NCBI GenBank assembly: GCA_965204545.1 | Contig: CBDBFA010000003.1 | Location: forward strand, 2,852,001-2,916,000 | Reading direction: 5' to 3' | Origin: JAABVD01 sp965204545 | Lineage (GTDB): Bacteria > Verrucomicrobiota > Verrucomicrobiia > Opitutales > UBA2995 | Length of the DNA stretch: 64,000 bases | Part shown: piece by piece, positions 18,843 through 25,724 of the stretch | Position numbering within the stretch: the first letter of the stretch is position 1 | How the letters are laid out: the number at the start of each line of letters is the position of its first letter | The notes under the pieces: generated by a model | What the model was told of the DNA's origin: nothing | Database searches by the model: none | What the model saw: the letters and a program-made list of their open reading frames with translations, nothing else | Program-made: the position numbers and the translations under genes

Positions 18843-18924
18843 CACTGGCCCTACCCTTCAAGTGGCTCACTCTCTTTAATGAATTCTTGATAATGTCGGA
18901 GTGAGCCACCGGTCCGGGCCAGTG
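18843..18924. other. 82-nt hairpin with two perfect stem segments
   Basis: CACTGGCCC (18843-18851) pairs with GGGCCAGTG (18916-18924), and GTGGCTCACTC (18862-18872) pairs with GAGTGAGCCAC (18899-18909). The two stems are nested, separated by internal loops of 10 and 6 nt, with a 26-nt AT-rich apical loop. Twenty perfect pairs in nested order are very unlikely by chance, so this is either a structured RNA element or a cruciform. Confidence 0.75.
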
Positions 18925-19453
18925 TAAATAGTTGCCCCCCTAACCCCCGGTGGGGGAATGGATTCTACCTTCTCCTGCCTATGCCCCCTATCCTGCACTA
19001 CATCTCAATTGTCGCCCTAATTCTCGGAATTTGACGCCGGCGCCGAATCTCGCAGGATCTCGGCAGGGTCCTCCGCAATTTCTGCCTTGTAAGGCCTTAT
19101 CGGCCATATGGGACAACCAAGCACCGTGCATTTCTGCACTTCGCGTTTCTGGACAATCCGTTTCACTTAGCACAGCCCTCGCAACGCTACTCACTCGCTG
19201 CGGCCGAAACGCCTTGCTTCGCGACGAGTACGAGTGCGACCCCGCGCCCCACGACCACGACGCCGTCCCCACAAGTCGATCCGACACGTCTCGTCTCGAA
19301 CACCCCCTCGATTTTCGACACGTACTCGAACACGACCAGACTCGCGTGCTTAGATACTACCGCTGGGCGGTGGAAGGCGCGCCCAGAAAAGGCCCCCACC
19401 CCCTCGGTTGCGCACACTCTCACAAAAAAGCCCCCCCGGGCACCCCCCCGAGT

Positions 19454-19547
19454 GTGAAAACAGGCCGAAAACCGTCCAAAATCGCTGAAAATCGCTGAAA
19501 ATCGACCAAAACCGCCCCAAATAACGCCTCTTTTGCCCTGTTTTCAC
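19454..19547. repeat. Phased A-tracts between 11-bp inverted repeats
   Basis: Seven A-tracts recur at a 10-bp period (about 19457-19520), with the unit ATCGCTGAAA present twice exactly and related units either side. Ten-bp phasing of A-tracts gives intrinsically curved DNA. The tract is bracketed by GTGAAAACAGG (19454-19464) and its complement CCTGTTTTCAC (19537-19547), and outside these by a CACCCCCC-GAGTG direct repeat (19441 and 19545). Such bent, repeat-framed DNA is common at origins of replication and at recombination sites. Confidence 0.65.
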
Positions 19548-19639
19548 CCCCCGAGTGGCACTTTCGAGGGGTCTAAGCGGGCTAACGTGTAAGCCTTGCA
19601 GCGCGAGGTAAAGGCCAGCCAGCCAGGTACTTCCAAACC

Positions 19640-19885
19640 TCCCGAGTCAGTACGAGGACCGCTGAGTTCGAGTACGAGTGAGGCCTCGCGTGTGCGCGCG
19701 AGGGATAGGCCAGCTCGCTCGGTACTTCCAACCCCCTCGAGACGAGTACGAGTCGACTCGACCCGTGTCGGGTCGTAAGCGAGGGTTGCCCCACCGAGTC
19801 GTAACGCGTACGGGACGAAGCCGGTACGAGTCGTGTCGACCAGGGCGGGTTTCGTGGTACGACTCGTACGCGTACTCGAGTCGCT
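19640..19885. repeat. GTACGAG/ACTCG-rich block
   Basis: Words such as GTACGAG, ACGAGTCG and ACTCGTAC recur throughout this stretch, with earlier members at 19220-19235 and 19320-19345. The recurrence is irregular rather than a strict tandem repeat, and is built around the palindromes GTAC and TCGA. It makes spurious open frames on both strands. No known function is apparent. Confidence 0.6.
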
Positions 19886-20077
19886 TGGTCGCTGAAGCAC
19901 CGCGCATTTATAACAACCTCACAGGTCAATTGCAAAGGACATTTTCTGGAAACGTGGGTTCGGGTCGTGGTTGGCAGTCCTTGACTTCGCTCTGCTGGAG
20001 GCCTGCCAACGGGTGTTAGCTTGGTGGTAATTGATTTGTTGGGATCTTGGCTGACGCTATGTCAGGTCCGACGTCGG

Positions 20078-20149
20078 GGGTCGCGCATTGTCCGAGGCCG
20101 CAAGCGGCCTTCGGCCAAGCTCTCCTTCCCCGAGTGCGGACACTGACCC
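20078..20149. other. Multi-stem hairpin
   Basis: GGGTC (20078-20082) pairs with GACCC (20145-20149), and TGTCCG (20089-20094) pairs with CGGACA (20137-20142). Inside lies GGCCG-caag-CGGCC (20096-20109), followed by another CGGCC that can compete with it. The order is nested, which suggests a folded RNA or cruciform element. Confidence 0.55.
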
Positions 20150-20381
20150 GCTTGCATCCACTTGGGAGAGGGGGTGATGGGGAGAAGGACAAAGAACGTC
20201 ATCGGTGTAACCATTTCCTTGTTGAAGGTGGAAGCCCTCCTACCTGCTCGTCTTCAGTACTTTCCTCGCAGGTCAGCCGCCTACTCGCATCGAATTTTCG
20301 CCTCCACCGCGCACCCTGGCAGTATGAGCCTGGCGGCAGACGAGGACGCAAAATTCGAGCCTGCGCAGCGCCTGTGACAAA

Positions 20382-20799
20382 CCCTCTAAATCTCCCACCT
20401 TTGGGAGACTTCAAACAACCCCAAACCCCTTCACCTTTGAAGGGGCTTATTCCAATCCCCCTAAATCCCCCACCTTTGGGGGACTTCTCCCCACAAACTC
20501 CCCTCAAGGGGCGCTCAATGTCCGTCGTTCCTAGGACATTGTCAGTCAGGTTGCCCCCTCTAAATCTCCTCGGTGGGGAGACTTATGAATTGCGCAGGAA
20601 GGCGATGAGAGATCCAGGACGGATAACGCTTGGTGTCTGGCCGGTCGACAGGGTGACATCGCCGGGGCGATGCCACCGGGAACCTGTCTTTGCGGCCAGA
20701 TCCCCGTTGCTGCTCACGGCCCCTGATAGTCCACTACATCGCCCAACCTGCACAATTCACGATCTAGTTGCCCCCTGTAATCCCCCAGGAGGGGGAGAT
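20382..20799. repeat. Dispersed short GC hairpin repeats
   Basis: Five or six related elements of the form C-run, TAAATC, C-run, ACCTTT, G-run, GACTT occur at 20382-20411, 20427-20449, 20456-20486, 20495-20513, 20554-20584 and, more divergent, 20770-20799. Each forms a small hairpin. Similar short palindromes are scattered in intergenic DNA of many bacteria; no gene is associated. Confidence 0.65.
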
Positions 20800-20818
20800 G
20801 ATGCCTGTTGGCCTGCCC

Positions 20819-20887
20819 ATGCTCCTCATCACCAACAACCTGGGCGAACAAGTTCGCTTGGACCAGGTGTTGGTAGACGAGGAGCAT
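20819..20887. other. 69-nt near-perfect hairpin
   Basis: Stems in order are ATGCTCCTC (20819-20827) with GAGGAGCAT (20879-20887), ACCAACA (20831-20837) with TGTTGGT (20868-20874), CCTGG (20839-20843) with CCAGG (20863-20867), and GCGAA with TTCGC (20844-20848, 20853-20857). About 26 pairs form in 69 nt, with small bulges. It sits 400 bp upstream of the forward gene block. Orientation of any transcript is unknown. Confidence 0.75.
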
Positions 20888-20945
20888 GGAGGCCCTGGCA
20901 AATGATTGCTGAAGCAATTGATTTGCCGATAGAGTCCGGACACGA

Positions 20946-21023
20946 GGCCGACAAGTCGATTGTGGCCATGAAGAGTGGTAGAGGATGTGTTCTTGGGGCA
21001 TGGCCACAATCGAGGCCTCGGCC
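20946..21023. other. 78-nt hairpin with 15-bp perfect stem
   Basis: TCGATTGTGGCCATG (20956-20970) pairs perfectly with CATGGCCACAATCGA (20999-21013) across a 28-nt loop. GGCCGA (20946-20951) and TCGGCC (21018-21023) extend the stem beyond a 4x4 internal loop. It follows the 20819 hairpin by 58 bp. Confidence 0.75.
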
Positions 21024-21183
21024 GGTTGTACTCTCTCTACTACTGGAACGCCTTGGCGTTGTTCGGGCTGGGCTCCTACATGATTTGTTTTCAGAACGCG
21101 GGCATTATATCAGATCGGCCAGACACCTGACTGCAGGTGCACCATCACCGAACACAACCAAGCATCACCTCCGGACACGGCCC

Positions 21184-21241
21184 TGGTGTTGGGCGAGGTA
21201 CGTGGTACGAGTTTGTTCGATATCCCTGGCGCCCAATACCA
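21184..21241. other. Hairpin just upstream of the small-gene block
   Basis: TGGTGTTGGGCG (21184-21195) pairs with CGCCCAATACCA (21230-21241) with one G-T wobble, across a 34-nt loop. It ends 44 bp before the DUF4326 start codon, so it could act as a leader structure for that transcript. Confidence 0.6.
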
Positions 21242-21285
21242 GTTCCTCGGTTCACCGCAAAGGCCGACCCTGATTGCCCGCAACC

Positions 21286-21657
21286 ATGAAAACGAAATCT
21301 CTCCGGACCCAGGTTGTAAATCTAAGAGGCGTTCCAGCAGCAGAGCGAGACGAGTTCTGTGCACGTGACGATGTTGAGCGTATTGACCGCATGACTGTAT
21401 GGGGCAACCCGTTCAGGCATGGCTCACGTGAACAGAAAATCGCACGTTATCGGAAATATCTCTGGTGGAAGATAAACCAGGAGCCTGGACTCGAAAGGGA
21501 CCTGGCAAAGTTGCGCGGCAAGAAGTTGGCGTGCTGGTGTCATCCGAAGCCCTGTCACGGCGATGTGCTTGTGAAAGCGATCGAGTGGGCCGTCAAGGAA
21601 TTGGAAGAACATCCCTGGTTACGCGAACCCGCTGTTTTCTCACGTAAGAAATCTTAA
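21286..21657 (+). CDS. DUF4326 family protein
   Basis: The 123-residue product has the full DUF4326 pattern: 'TQVVNLRGVP', 'DRMTVWGNPFRHGS', 'RYRKYLWWKI', 'LAKLRGKKLACWC', and 'PCHGDVLV'. The paired Cys residues and the His in 'CWCHPKPCHGD' look like a metal or catalytic site. The family is widespread in phages, plasmids and their hosts; the biochemical role is not established to my knowledge. It is the first gene of the forward small-gene block. The ATG at 21286 is preferred to the TTG at 21274. Confidence 0.85.
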   Translation: MKTKSLRTQVVNLRGVPAAERDEFCARDDVERIDRMTVWGNPFRHGSREQKIARYRKYLWWKINQEPGLERDLAKLRGKKLACWCHPKPCHGDVLVKAIEWAVKELEEHPWLREPAVFSRKKS

Positions 21658-21677
21658 CCCCGAACCCCTATATCATC

Positions 21678-22286
21678 ATGTCTAAGAATCTATACCTCAT
21701 CTCCTCCGTTCCCTGTCCTCACTGCGACGAAACCAACTGCGAAGACTGGGACGAATGCCGTATCTACCGCGAGGAGAATTATCCCTCCGACGAATACGGT
21801 ATCAAGCACTACGAGAACATCGCGGAGGACGGCTACGACCAGGAATTCGAAGATGAATACGCCTGCAGCGCCGACATCTACTGTGAAGGCGACGGTTGCT
21901 GTGAGAAGCCCGAACTTCCCTGCGGATGCCATCCTCTCCACCGCAACTGCACTCTGTGTCTGAGCGACGAGGAAGTAGGCAAGCGCCTGGAGGATGATTT
22001 CTCCAAGGATGCCGCGGCTGAATTCTACGCCCCTTTCTTCCAGCAACACGAACTGGAAGACCGTCCCTGGCAACAAGGTGATCCTCCTCCCTGCGAAGGC
22101 CTCTACCATCCTTGTCGCGCTCCAGATTGTGAATGCCTTCCTGACTCACAGCGATTGCCCGAACCCACTCCCGAACAAAGCGGCAATCCAGGATACCGTC
22201 CCAAACTCTGCTGCAATATCGCCAACTGCCAATCTCCCAACTGCCTCGACATCTACAAAGGCGTTATCGACTGCTTCCCGTTTTAA
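21678..22286 (+). CDS. Cysteine-rich acidic protein, unknown function
   Basis: Not recognised. The 202-residue product has 21 cysteines and many Asp/Glu residues. Cysteines come as CxxC pairs and doublets: 'CPHC' at 13-16, 'CCEKPELPCGCH' near 74-85, 'CTLC' near 91-94, 'CEC' and 'CCNIANC' near the C-terminus. Several zinc or iron-sulphur sites are possible. No signal peptide or membrane segment is visible. It lies 20 bp after the DUF4326 gene, on the same strand, and 71 bp before the next gene, which also has zinc-finger-like cysteines. Confidence 0.72.
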   Translation: MSKNLYLISSVPCPHCDETNCEDWDECRIYREENYPSDEYGIKHYENIAEDGYDQEFEDEYACSADIYCEGDGCCEKPELPCGCHPLHRNCTLCLSDEEVGKRLEDDFSKDAAAEFYAPFFQQHELEDRPWQQGDPPPCEGLYHPCRAPDCECLPDSQRLPEPTPEQSGNPGYRPKLCCNIANCQSPNCLDIYKGVIDCFPF

Positions 22287-22357
22287 CGACCGGGTTGCGA
22301 CGTGGCGCACATGGGATGAGCGCCACGTCGAACCCTATAACTGAAAGGATTTATCTT

Positions 22358-23008
22358 ATGAACAAATTCGAGCGCATTTGGTCGGACCTCCGAACGGCCC
22401 ACTTCCAGGCCTGCAGCCCGGGTCGTCGTATGGTCCGCAATCACTGCAAACCTCTTGATCCTGAAATCCGGATCGAGGAGCCCTTCTCGCCGACACCACG
22501 CTTCGATGGATGCTGTCGCCTCTGTGGAGATGACATTTCCGATTCCCAGATCTACGAAGCGGATTTGTGCGTAATCTGCGATGACGAACTAGGTCGCGAC
22601 CAGTTCGTAACCCCAGCCTGGCAGGAAGCCTGGAAGGAATACTACGGTGTTGCCGTTTGGTGGTCAGCCCACATGGCGCCCAAGAGGCCTGCCAGCTTCG
22701 GCCGAAAAGAGCCTGCACCCGAAAGAATCGATATCGCTCCGGAGGACCGCGAGGGACACCGACAGGCTTACAGGCACCTCACCGAGGAATTCTTCGTCTA
22801 TCCCAAGTCTGCCCTCCGGATCCTGGACTACCATCCTGCCTACGTGCAATGCCGTGAGTCACGCTACCGGGCCGATCCCCACGATCACGATTACGTCTAC
22901 GCTCCGGAGGCCGTCCACGTCGATCTCCACAAGGCCGGTATCAATCGAATCCGCAATCACCTCCAACAAGCCGGGTATGTTCGTTATCCGCGGAAAGGCC
23001 CCAAATGA
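22358..23008 (+). CDS. Zinc-finger-like hypothetical protein
   Basis: Not recognised. The 216-residue product (start ATG 22358, after an AAAGGA ribosome-binding site) contains a four-cysteine cluster 'CCRLCGDD' and 'LCVICDDELG' about 50-70 residues from the N-terminus, consistent with a treble-clef or similar zinc finger. The C-terminal part is His/Tyr/Arg-rich ('YHPAYVQCRESRYRADPHDHDYVYAPE') and ends with a basic helix, suggestive of nucleic-acid binding. The stop overlaps the next start (ATGA), so the two are translated together. Confidence 0.7.
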   Translation: MNKFERIWSDLRTAHFQACSPGRRMVRNHCKPLDPEIRIEEPFSPTPRFDGCCRLCGDDISDSQIYEADLCVICDDELGRDQFVTPAWQEAWKEYYGVAVWWSAHMAPKRPASFGRKEPAPERIDIAPEDREGHRQAYRHLTEEFFVYPKSALRILDYHPAYVQCRESRYRADPHDHDYVYAPEAVHVDLHKAGINRIRNHLQQAGYVRYPRKGPK

Positions 23009-23238
23009 CGGATACGCACCTGATTAACGAAGTTTCCTCCTGGTTGCGTCTCGGCCGTTTGAACCCCCAGGCGTTTGAAGAGGTCGGCAAGGTACTGGAC
23101 TTGTTTGAGATCCGGACCCTGGCCCACCTGAAAAAAAACCGCTATCCGGCCATTACACACATCCGCGAAGCTGCCCACACCCACCTACCCCTCACGTCAA
23201 TCCTACCTCAACCGATAACGCCATGGATCCACGAATAG
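23005..23238 (+). CDS. Small hypothetical protein
   Basis: Not recognised. It encodes 77 residues with an N-terminal amphipathic helix region ('LINEVSSWLRLGRLNPQAFEEVGKVLDLF'-like, shown here only as its parts LINEVSSWLRL and EEVGKVLDLF) and a proline-rich end. Its start overlaps the previous stop by 4 bp, and its 3' end overlaps the next gene by 16 bp, so it sits within a coupled trio. Real coding status is supported mainly by this packing. Confidence 0.6.
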   Translation: MTDTHLINEVSSWLRLGRLNPQAFEEVGKVLDLFEIRTLAHLKKNRYPAITHIREAAHTHLPLTSILPQPITPWIHE

Positions 23239-23507
23239 AACTCATCAACAAATGCGAAGCCGTCCTGTTAATGCTGCCGGCGAAGCATCCTACCCGCATG
23301 GAGAACGACTTCGACAGGTCCGGCCCTCACTACAGTCTCAGAATCACCAAGGTCACAGCCCGCGATCTCATCAACGAGGACGCCGACAGAAAGCTCCTCC
23401 AGGTCAAGGCCAACAAATTCAGGACGGGCTACGGTTACGCTTACATTTCGCGGCGTCCGAAGGGGAATTTCCTCACACATGTCAAGGAGCCCCAGCCCCA
23501 GGGCTGA
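23223..23507 (+). CDS. Small hypothetical protein
   Basis: Not recognised. The 94-residue product is basic and soluble: 'NKCEAVLLMLPAKHPTR' at the N-terminus and 'RKLLQVKANKFRTGYGYAYI' towards the C-terminus. It overlaps the previous gene by 16 bp and is followed by the 47-nt hairpin at 23522-23568, which may mark a processing or attenuation point between two parts of the operon. Confidence 0.58.
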   Translation: MDPRIELINKCEAVLLMLPAKHPTRMENDFDRSGPHYSLRITKVTARDLINEDADRKLLQVKANKFRTGYGYAYISRRPKGNFLTHVKEPQPQG

Positions 23508-23521
23508 AGAAAAAAAGCCCC

Positions 23522-23568
23522 GATTCCTATCGTCAGCATTTCACAGGTGAATGCAGACGATAGGAATC
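23522..23568 (+). promoter_or_regulatory. 47-nt intergenic hairpin
   Basis: GATTCCTATCGTC (23522-23534) pairs perfectly with GACGATAGGAATC (23556-23568). Inside, after an A-A mismatch, GCATT pairs with AATGC, leaving a 9-nt loop TCACAGGTG. No T-run follows, so it is not a standard intrinsic terminator; RNA processing, attenuation or protein binding are more likely. It overlaps an upstream in-frame start of the next gene, so the ATG at 23587 is preferred. Confidence 0.72.
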
Positions 23569-23586
23569 ATATCCAGTCAGAACACG

Positions 23587-23988
23587 ATGAAGCTCGCAGA
23601 CTTCTTTACATACCGCTATTGCCGAAACAACGGTCCGGATACAACCGGCGAAGACCTCAAGTATCCCAATCCCACCTATCTGCTTAAGGGAAGCCCCTTC
23701 AAGAAAATCGAACGTAGAAATACCTATTCAGCTATCTGGGTCGTATTCGACACCGGCAAAGCCGTATTCGAACACTGGCACTTCATCCAGTGCGTAACCT
23801 GGCTACTCGGCCGGGATCATCCCTACGTCAAGCACTGGGAGGAAGAGCACGAGAAAAAAATCAAGCTCTACACCGAACAGGGCGACCACAGAACAGCTCA
23901 ATTTCTCATTTCCAGACGCATCGATGCAGTTCGCGAGACCTGCAAAGAACTAGGCGTCTTCAAACCCGGAACCGTAACACACATCTAA
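23587..23988 (+). CDS. Hypothetical protein upstream of SSB
   Basis: Not recognised. The product has 133 residues, rich in aromatic and charged residues ('DFFTYRYCRNNGPDTTGEDL', 'FEHWHFIQCVTWLLG', 'HWEEEHEKKIKLY'). No membrane segment or signal peptide is seen. It ends 2 bp before the SSB gene, so it is likely co-transcribed with it and may act in DNA replication or repair of the element (inference from position). An earlier start at 23551 would run through the upstream hairpin. Confidence 0.66.
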   Translation: MKLADFFTYRYCRNNGPDTTGEDLKYPNPTYLLKGSPFKKIERRNTYSAIWVVFDTGKAVFEHWHFIQCVTWLLGRDHPYVKHWEEEHEKKIKLYTEQGDHRTAQFLISRRIDAVRETCKELGVFKPGTVTHI

Positions 23989-23990
23989 TT

Positions 23991-24410
23991 ATGCCTAGTT
24001 ATAACAAAGTCATCCTCCTCGGACATCTCACGCGGGATCCCGAACTCCTCGTAACCCAAAACGGAATGTCGATCTGCAAATTCGGCCTGGCCATGAACCG
24101 CACGTTCTACACGGCCAACGGCGACCGCCACGAAGAAGTCACCTTCGTCGACGTCGATTGCTTCGGCCGCATCGCGGACTCCATCGCCAAGTATCTGACC
24201 AAGGGCCGCCCCGTGCTCATCGAGGGCCGTTTGAAGTTCGATTCCTGGCAACAGAATGGCCAACGCCGCAGCAAGCTCGGAGTTGTCGCCGAAAACTTCC
24301 AATTCGTCGATCCCAACCCGAACGGCAACGGCAACGGCGCCACCCAACCCGAACCCAAGGCTGAAGAGCCTGCCAAAGAAAAGGTAACCAGCGATGCCCA
24401 GCCCTTCTGA
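23991..24410 (+). CDS. ssb: Single-stranded DNA-binding protein
   Basis: The 139-residue protein is a bacterial SSB with an N-terminal OB fold: 'NKVILLGHLTRDPELLVTQNG', 'KFGLAMNRTF', 'VDVDCFGRIADSIAKYLTKG' and 'VLIEGRLKFDSW' follow the family pattern in order. A low-complexity linker with N/G and P/E residues precedes the tail. The C-terminus 'SDAQPF' keeps the final Pro-Phe but has only one acidic residue, so the usual D-D-x-P-F partner-binding tip is degenerate. An element-encoded SSB next to small unknown genes points to phage, plasmid or ICE origin. The next gene starts 17 bp inside its 3' end. Confidence 0.94.
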   Translation: MPSYNKVILLGHLTRDPELLVTQNGMSICKFGLAMNRTFYTANGDRHEEVTFVDVDCFGRIADSIAKYLTKGRPVLIEGRLKFDSWQQNGQRRSKLGVVAENFQFVDPNPNGNGNGATQPEPKAEEPAKEKVTSDAQPF

Positions 24411-24672
24411 TTCACTCTCCATCCAAACGCCTGTTGCCGACGTAACCCTCACAATCCCAGGGCCGGCGACCTGGAAACCGAACACGATGGATCTGGTCAA
24501 CCAGATATTGAAGCTGGCCGACACACCCTGGCGCTTCGAGCAGGTCATTAACGAGAATGGCAGCCGCCATACCTTCGCCCGGCAGGTGGACAAAGACTAC
24601 CTCCTCTACATCGAACCAACCCTTCTCGTCGTCATCAGAGGAGACGAACTTAAGTCCGTCACGACCGATTAA
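24394..24672 (+). CDS. Small hypothetical protein overlapping ssb
   Basis: Not recognised. The product has 92 residues with an N-terminal Ser/Pro/Thr-rich stretch and a compact C-terminal part ('WRFEQVINENGSRHTFARQV', 'YLLYIEPTLLVVIRGDEL') that looks like an alternating beta-strand fold. The start lies 17 bp inside the SSB gene in another frame, so translation is probably coupled. An 80-bp gap follows. Confidence 0.6.
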   Translation: MPSPSDSLSIQTPVADVTLTIPGPATWKPNTMDLVNQILKLADTPWRFEQVINENGSRHTFARQVDKDYLLYIEPTLLVVIRGDELKSVTTD

Positions 24673-24752
24673 TTTGGATCAATCCAAGGCAACGAATAAA
24701 CTATAAACCCCAGGCGCTCATCGGACTCTCCGGTGGGCGCCACCTTTTTGCA

Positions 24753-25133
24753 ATGATAACCAAAACGGCAAAGGTCACCCACACCTGCGGACACACCGTA
24801 GAGTATCAGTTCATAGGCGCCGGCAAAGAGGTACCCGCCCTCATCGAGACCCTGAAAAAAAGACTCTGCAAGGACTGCAGAATCCCCCTCGTCTGGACGG
24901 CCCGCAGGGATCCCCTCACCGGCTACAACAATTTCGACCTGAAGCGCAAAGATACCCGCTACGTAGTCGCCCAGCTCTTCGGCGCCCAATCCTTCGGCTA
25001 CACCGTCTACGTCATGGGCAAATACATCGGAACTTTTACCACTCTGCACCAAGCCAAAATCCAAGCCCTAAAGACCTATGAATCTTCGCTAATCACTAAC
25101 AATGGGGGAGCTAAAGCGGGTACCAGAAACTAA
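24753..25133 (+). CDS. Hypothetical protein with CxxH/CxxC zinc-binding pattern
   Basis: Not recognised. The 126-residue product has 'HTCGH' near residue 11 and 'CKDC' near 40, spaced as expected for a zinc ribbon. A beta-rich second half follows ('RYVVAQLFGAQSFGYTVYVMG', 'GTFTTLHQAKIQALKTYES'). It could be a small DNA- or RNA-binding protein. It lies between two gaps of 80 and 33 bp in the forward block. Confidence 0.63.
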   Translation: MITKTAKVTHTCGHTVEYQFIGAGKEVPALIETLKKRLCKDCRIPLVWTARRDPLTGYNNFDLKRKDTRYVVAQLFGAQSFGYTVYVMGKYIGTFTTLHQAKIQALKTYESSLITNNGGAKAGTRN

Positions 25134-25166
25134 CCTCCGCTACCCGCACTCCCCCAACCCTTTCCC

Positions 25167-25370
25167 ATGAAAAAAGGATACTACGGCCACCCCTCCTGGA
25201 AGCACTGGAACGTCGTCACCGCGGTCGGAGACCACACAGGCCTCTACGAAGCCACCCAAAAGGATTCCATGCGCCAATTCGTAAGGGAACTCACCGGCCA
25301 AACCCTCTACGGAACCAAAGTCACCAAAACCCTGGCCCGCTACGCCTGGAAATACTGGCACGACCTATGA
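25167..25370 (+). CDS. Small basic hypothetical protein
   Basis: Not recognised. The 67-residue product begins 'MKKGYYGHPSWKHWNVV' and ends in a basic, aromatic helix ('TKTLARYAWKYWHDL'). The stop overlaps the next start as ATGA (25367-25370), so the two are coupled. The aromatic/basic composition fits a nucleic-acid-binding or structural role, but there is no family match I can name. Confidence 0.58.
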   Translation: MKKGYYGHPSWKHWNVVTAVGDHTGLYEATQKDSMRQFVRELTGQTLYGTKVTKTLARYAWKYWHDL

Positions 25371-25711
25371 CCATCGTCCTCACACGCTTCACCGGAAAAA
25401 CTCCCCGATCGCAGATCGCCAAATTCCTGAAAAAACTGGAACACAAAGGCTTCGAGAGAGTTCAACCCAGCACCTACATCCAACCCGAGCTCGACCAGAA
25501 AGACACCGGCGACCTGGCCAATGATCTCGAAGCCCGCCTGCCCCGCTACGCCCAGGTCCAGGTCCTCTTCATGACCCAGGAACAATGGGCGCAAGCCTAC
25601 GTCCTGGAAGGCTACGTCCCCGAGGAAGACAAGAACCAGCTCTGGATCGATACCTTTCTTGAAACCCCTACAATCGACAAAAAGGACAACCTCCTGCTCC
25701 TCATCGAATAA
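25367..25711 (+). CDS. Cas2/VapD-like small protein (tentative)
   Basis: The 114-residue product reads like a Cas2-type ferredoxin fold: a short first strand 'MTIVLTRF', a helix 'RSQIAKFLKKLEHKG', the 'GFERVQPSTYI' strand that resembles the 'G..RVQ.SVF' signature of Cas2 and VapD, then a helix 'LANDLEARLPRY' and the strand 'AQVQVLFMTQEQW'. Cas2/VapD homologues occur in plasmids and phages as nucleases or structural proteins. The similarity is by eye, and the N-terminal Asp typical of Cas2 active sites is not at the expected position. It is translationally coupled to the previous gene and directly precedes the first paralog array. Confidence 0.55.
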   Translation: MTIVLTRFTGKTPRSQIAKFLKKLEHKGFERVQPSTYIQPELDQKDTGDLANDLEARLPRYAQVQVLFMTQEQWAQAYVLEGYVPEEDKNQLWIDTFLETPTIDKKDNLLLLIE

Positions 25712-25724
25712 CCCCAGCACACCC

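Larger units (their letters stand above)
17808..21285. other. 3.5-kb structured, gene-poor region
   Basis: No frame here gives a credible protein; the long frames (for example 20047-21273) translate to proline/arginine-rich low-complexity sequence. The region is dense in structure instead, and each part is listed separately: a 10-bp stem at 18041/18076, a CTAG-saturated block, an 82-nt two-arm hairpin, phased A-tracts between inverted repeats, GTACGAG-rich DNA, G/C-run repeats, and hairpins at 20078, 20819, 20946 and 21184. It lies directly upstream of the all-forward small-gene block. Possible roles are a replication or transfer origin, a large structured RNA, or decayed repeat DNA. Confidence 0.6.

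Noticed and set aside
18950..19935. Several frames of 80-180 codons in the GTACGAG-rich DNA
   Set aside because: They arise on both strands from repeated CG-rich words without stop codons and show no protein pattern.
20819..21023. Integron attC-like sites
   Set aside because: The hairpins lack the typical attC core-site sequences as far as I can see, and no integron integrase or cassette array is present.
20047..21273. 408-residue open frame in the structured region
   Set aside because: The product is low-complexity Pro/Arg/Ser sequence, runs through several strong hairpins and C/G runs, and has no recognisable pattern.
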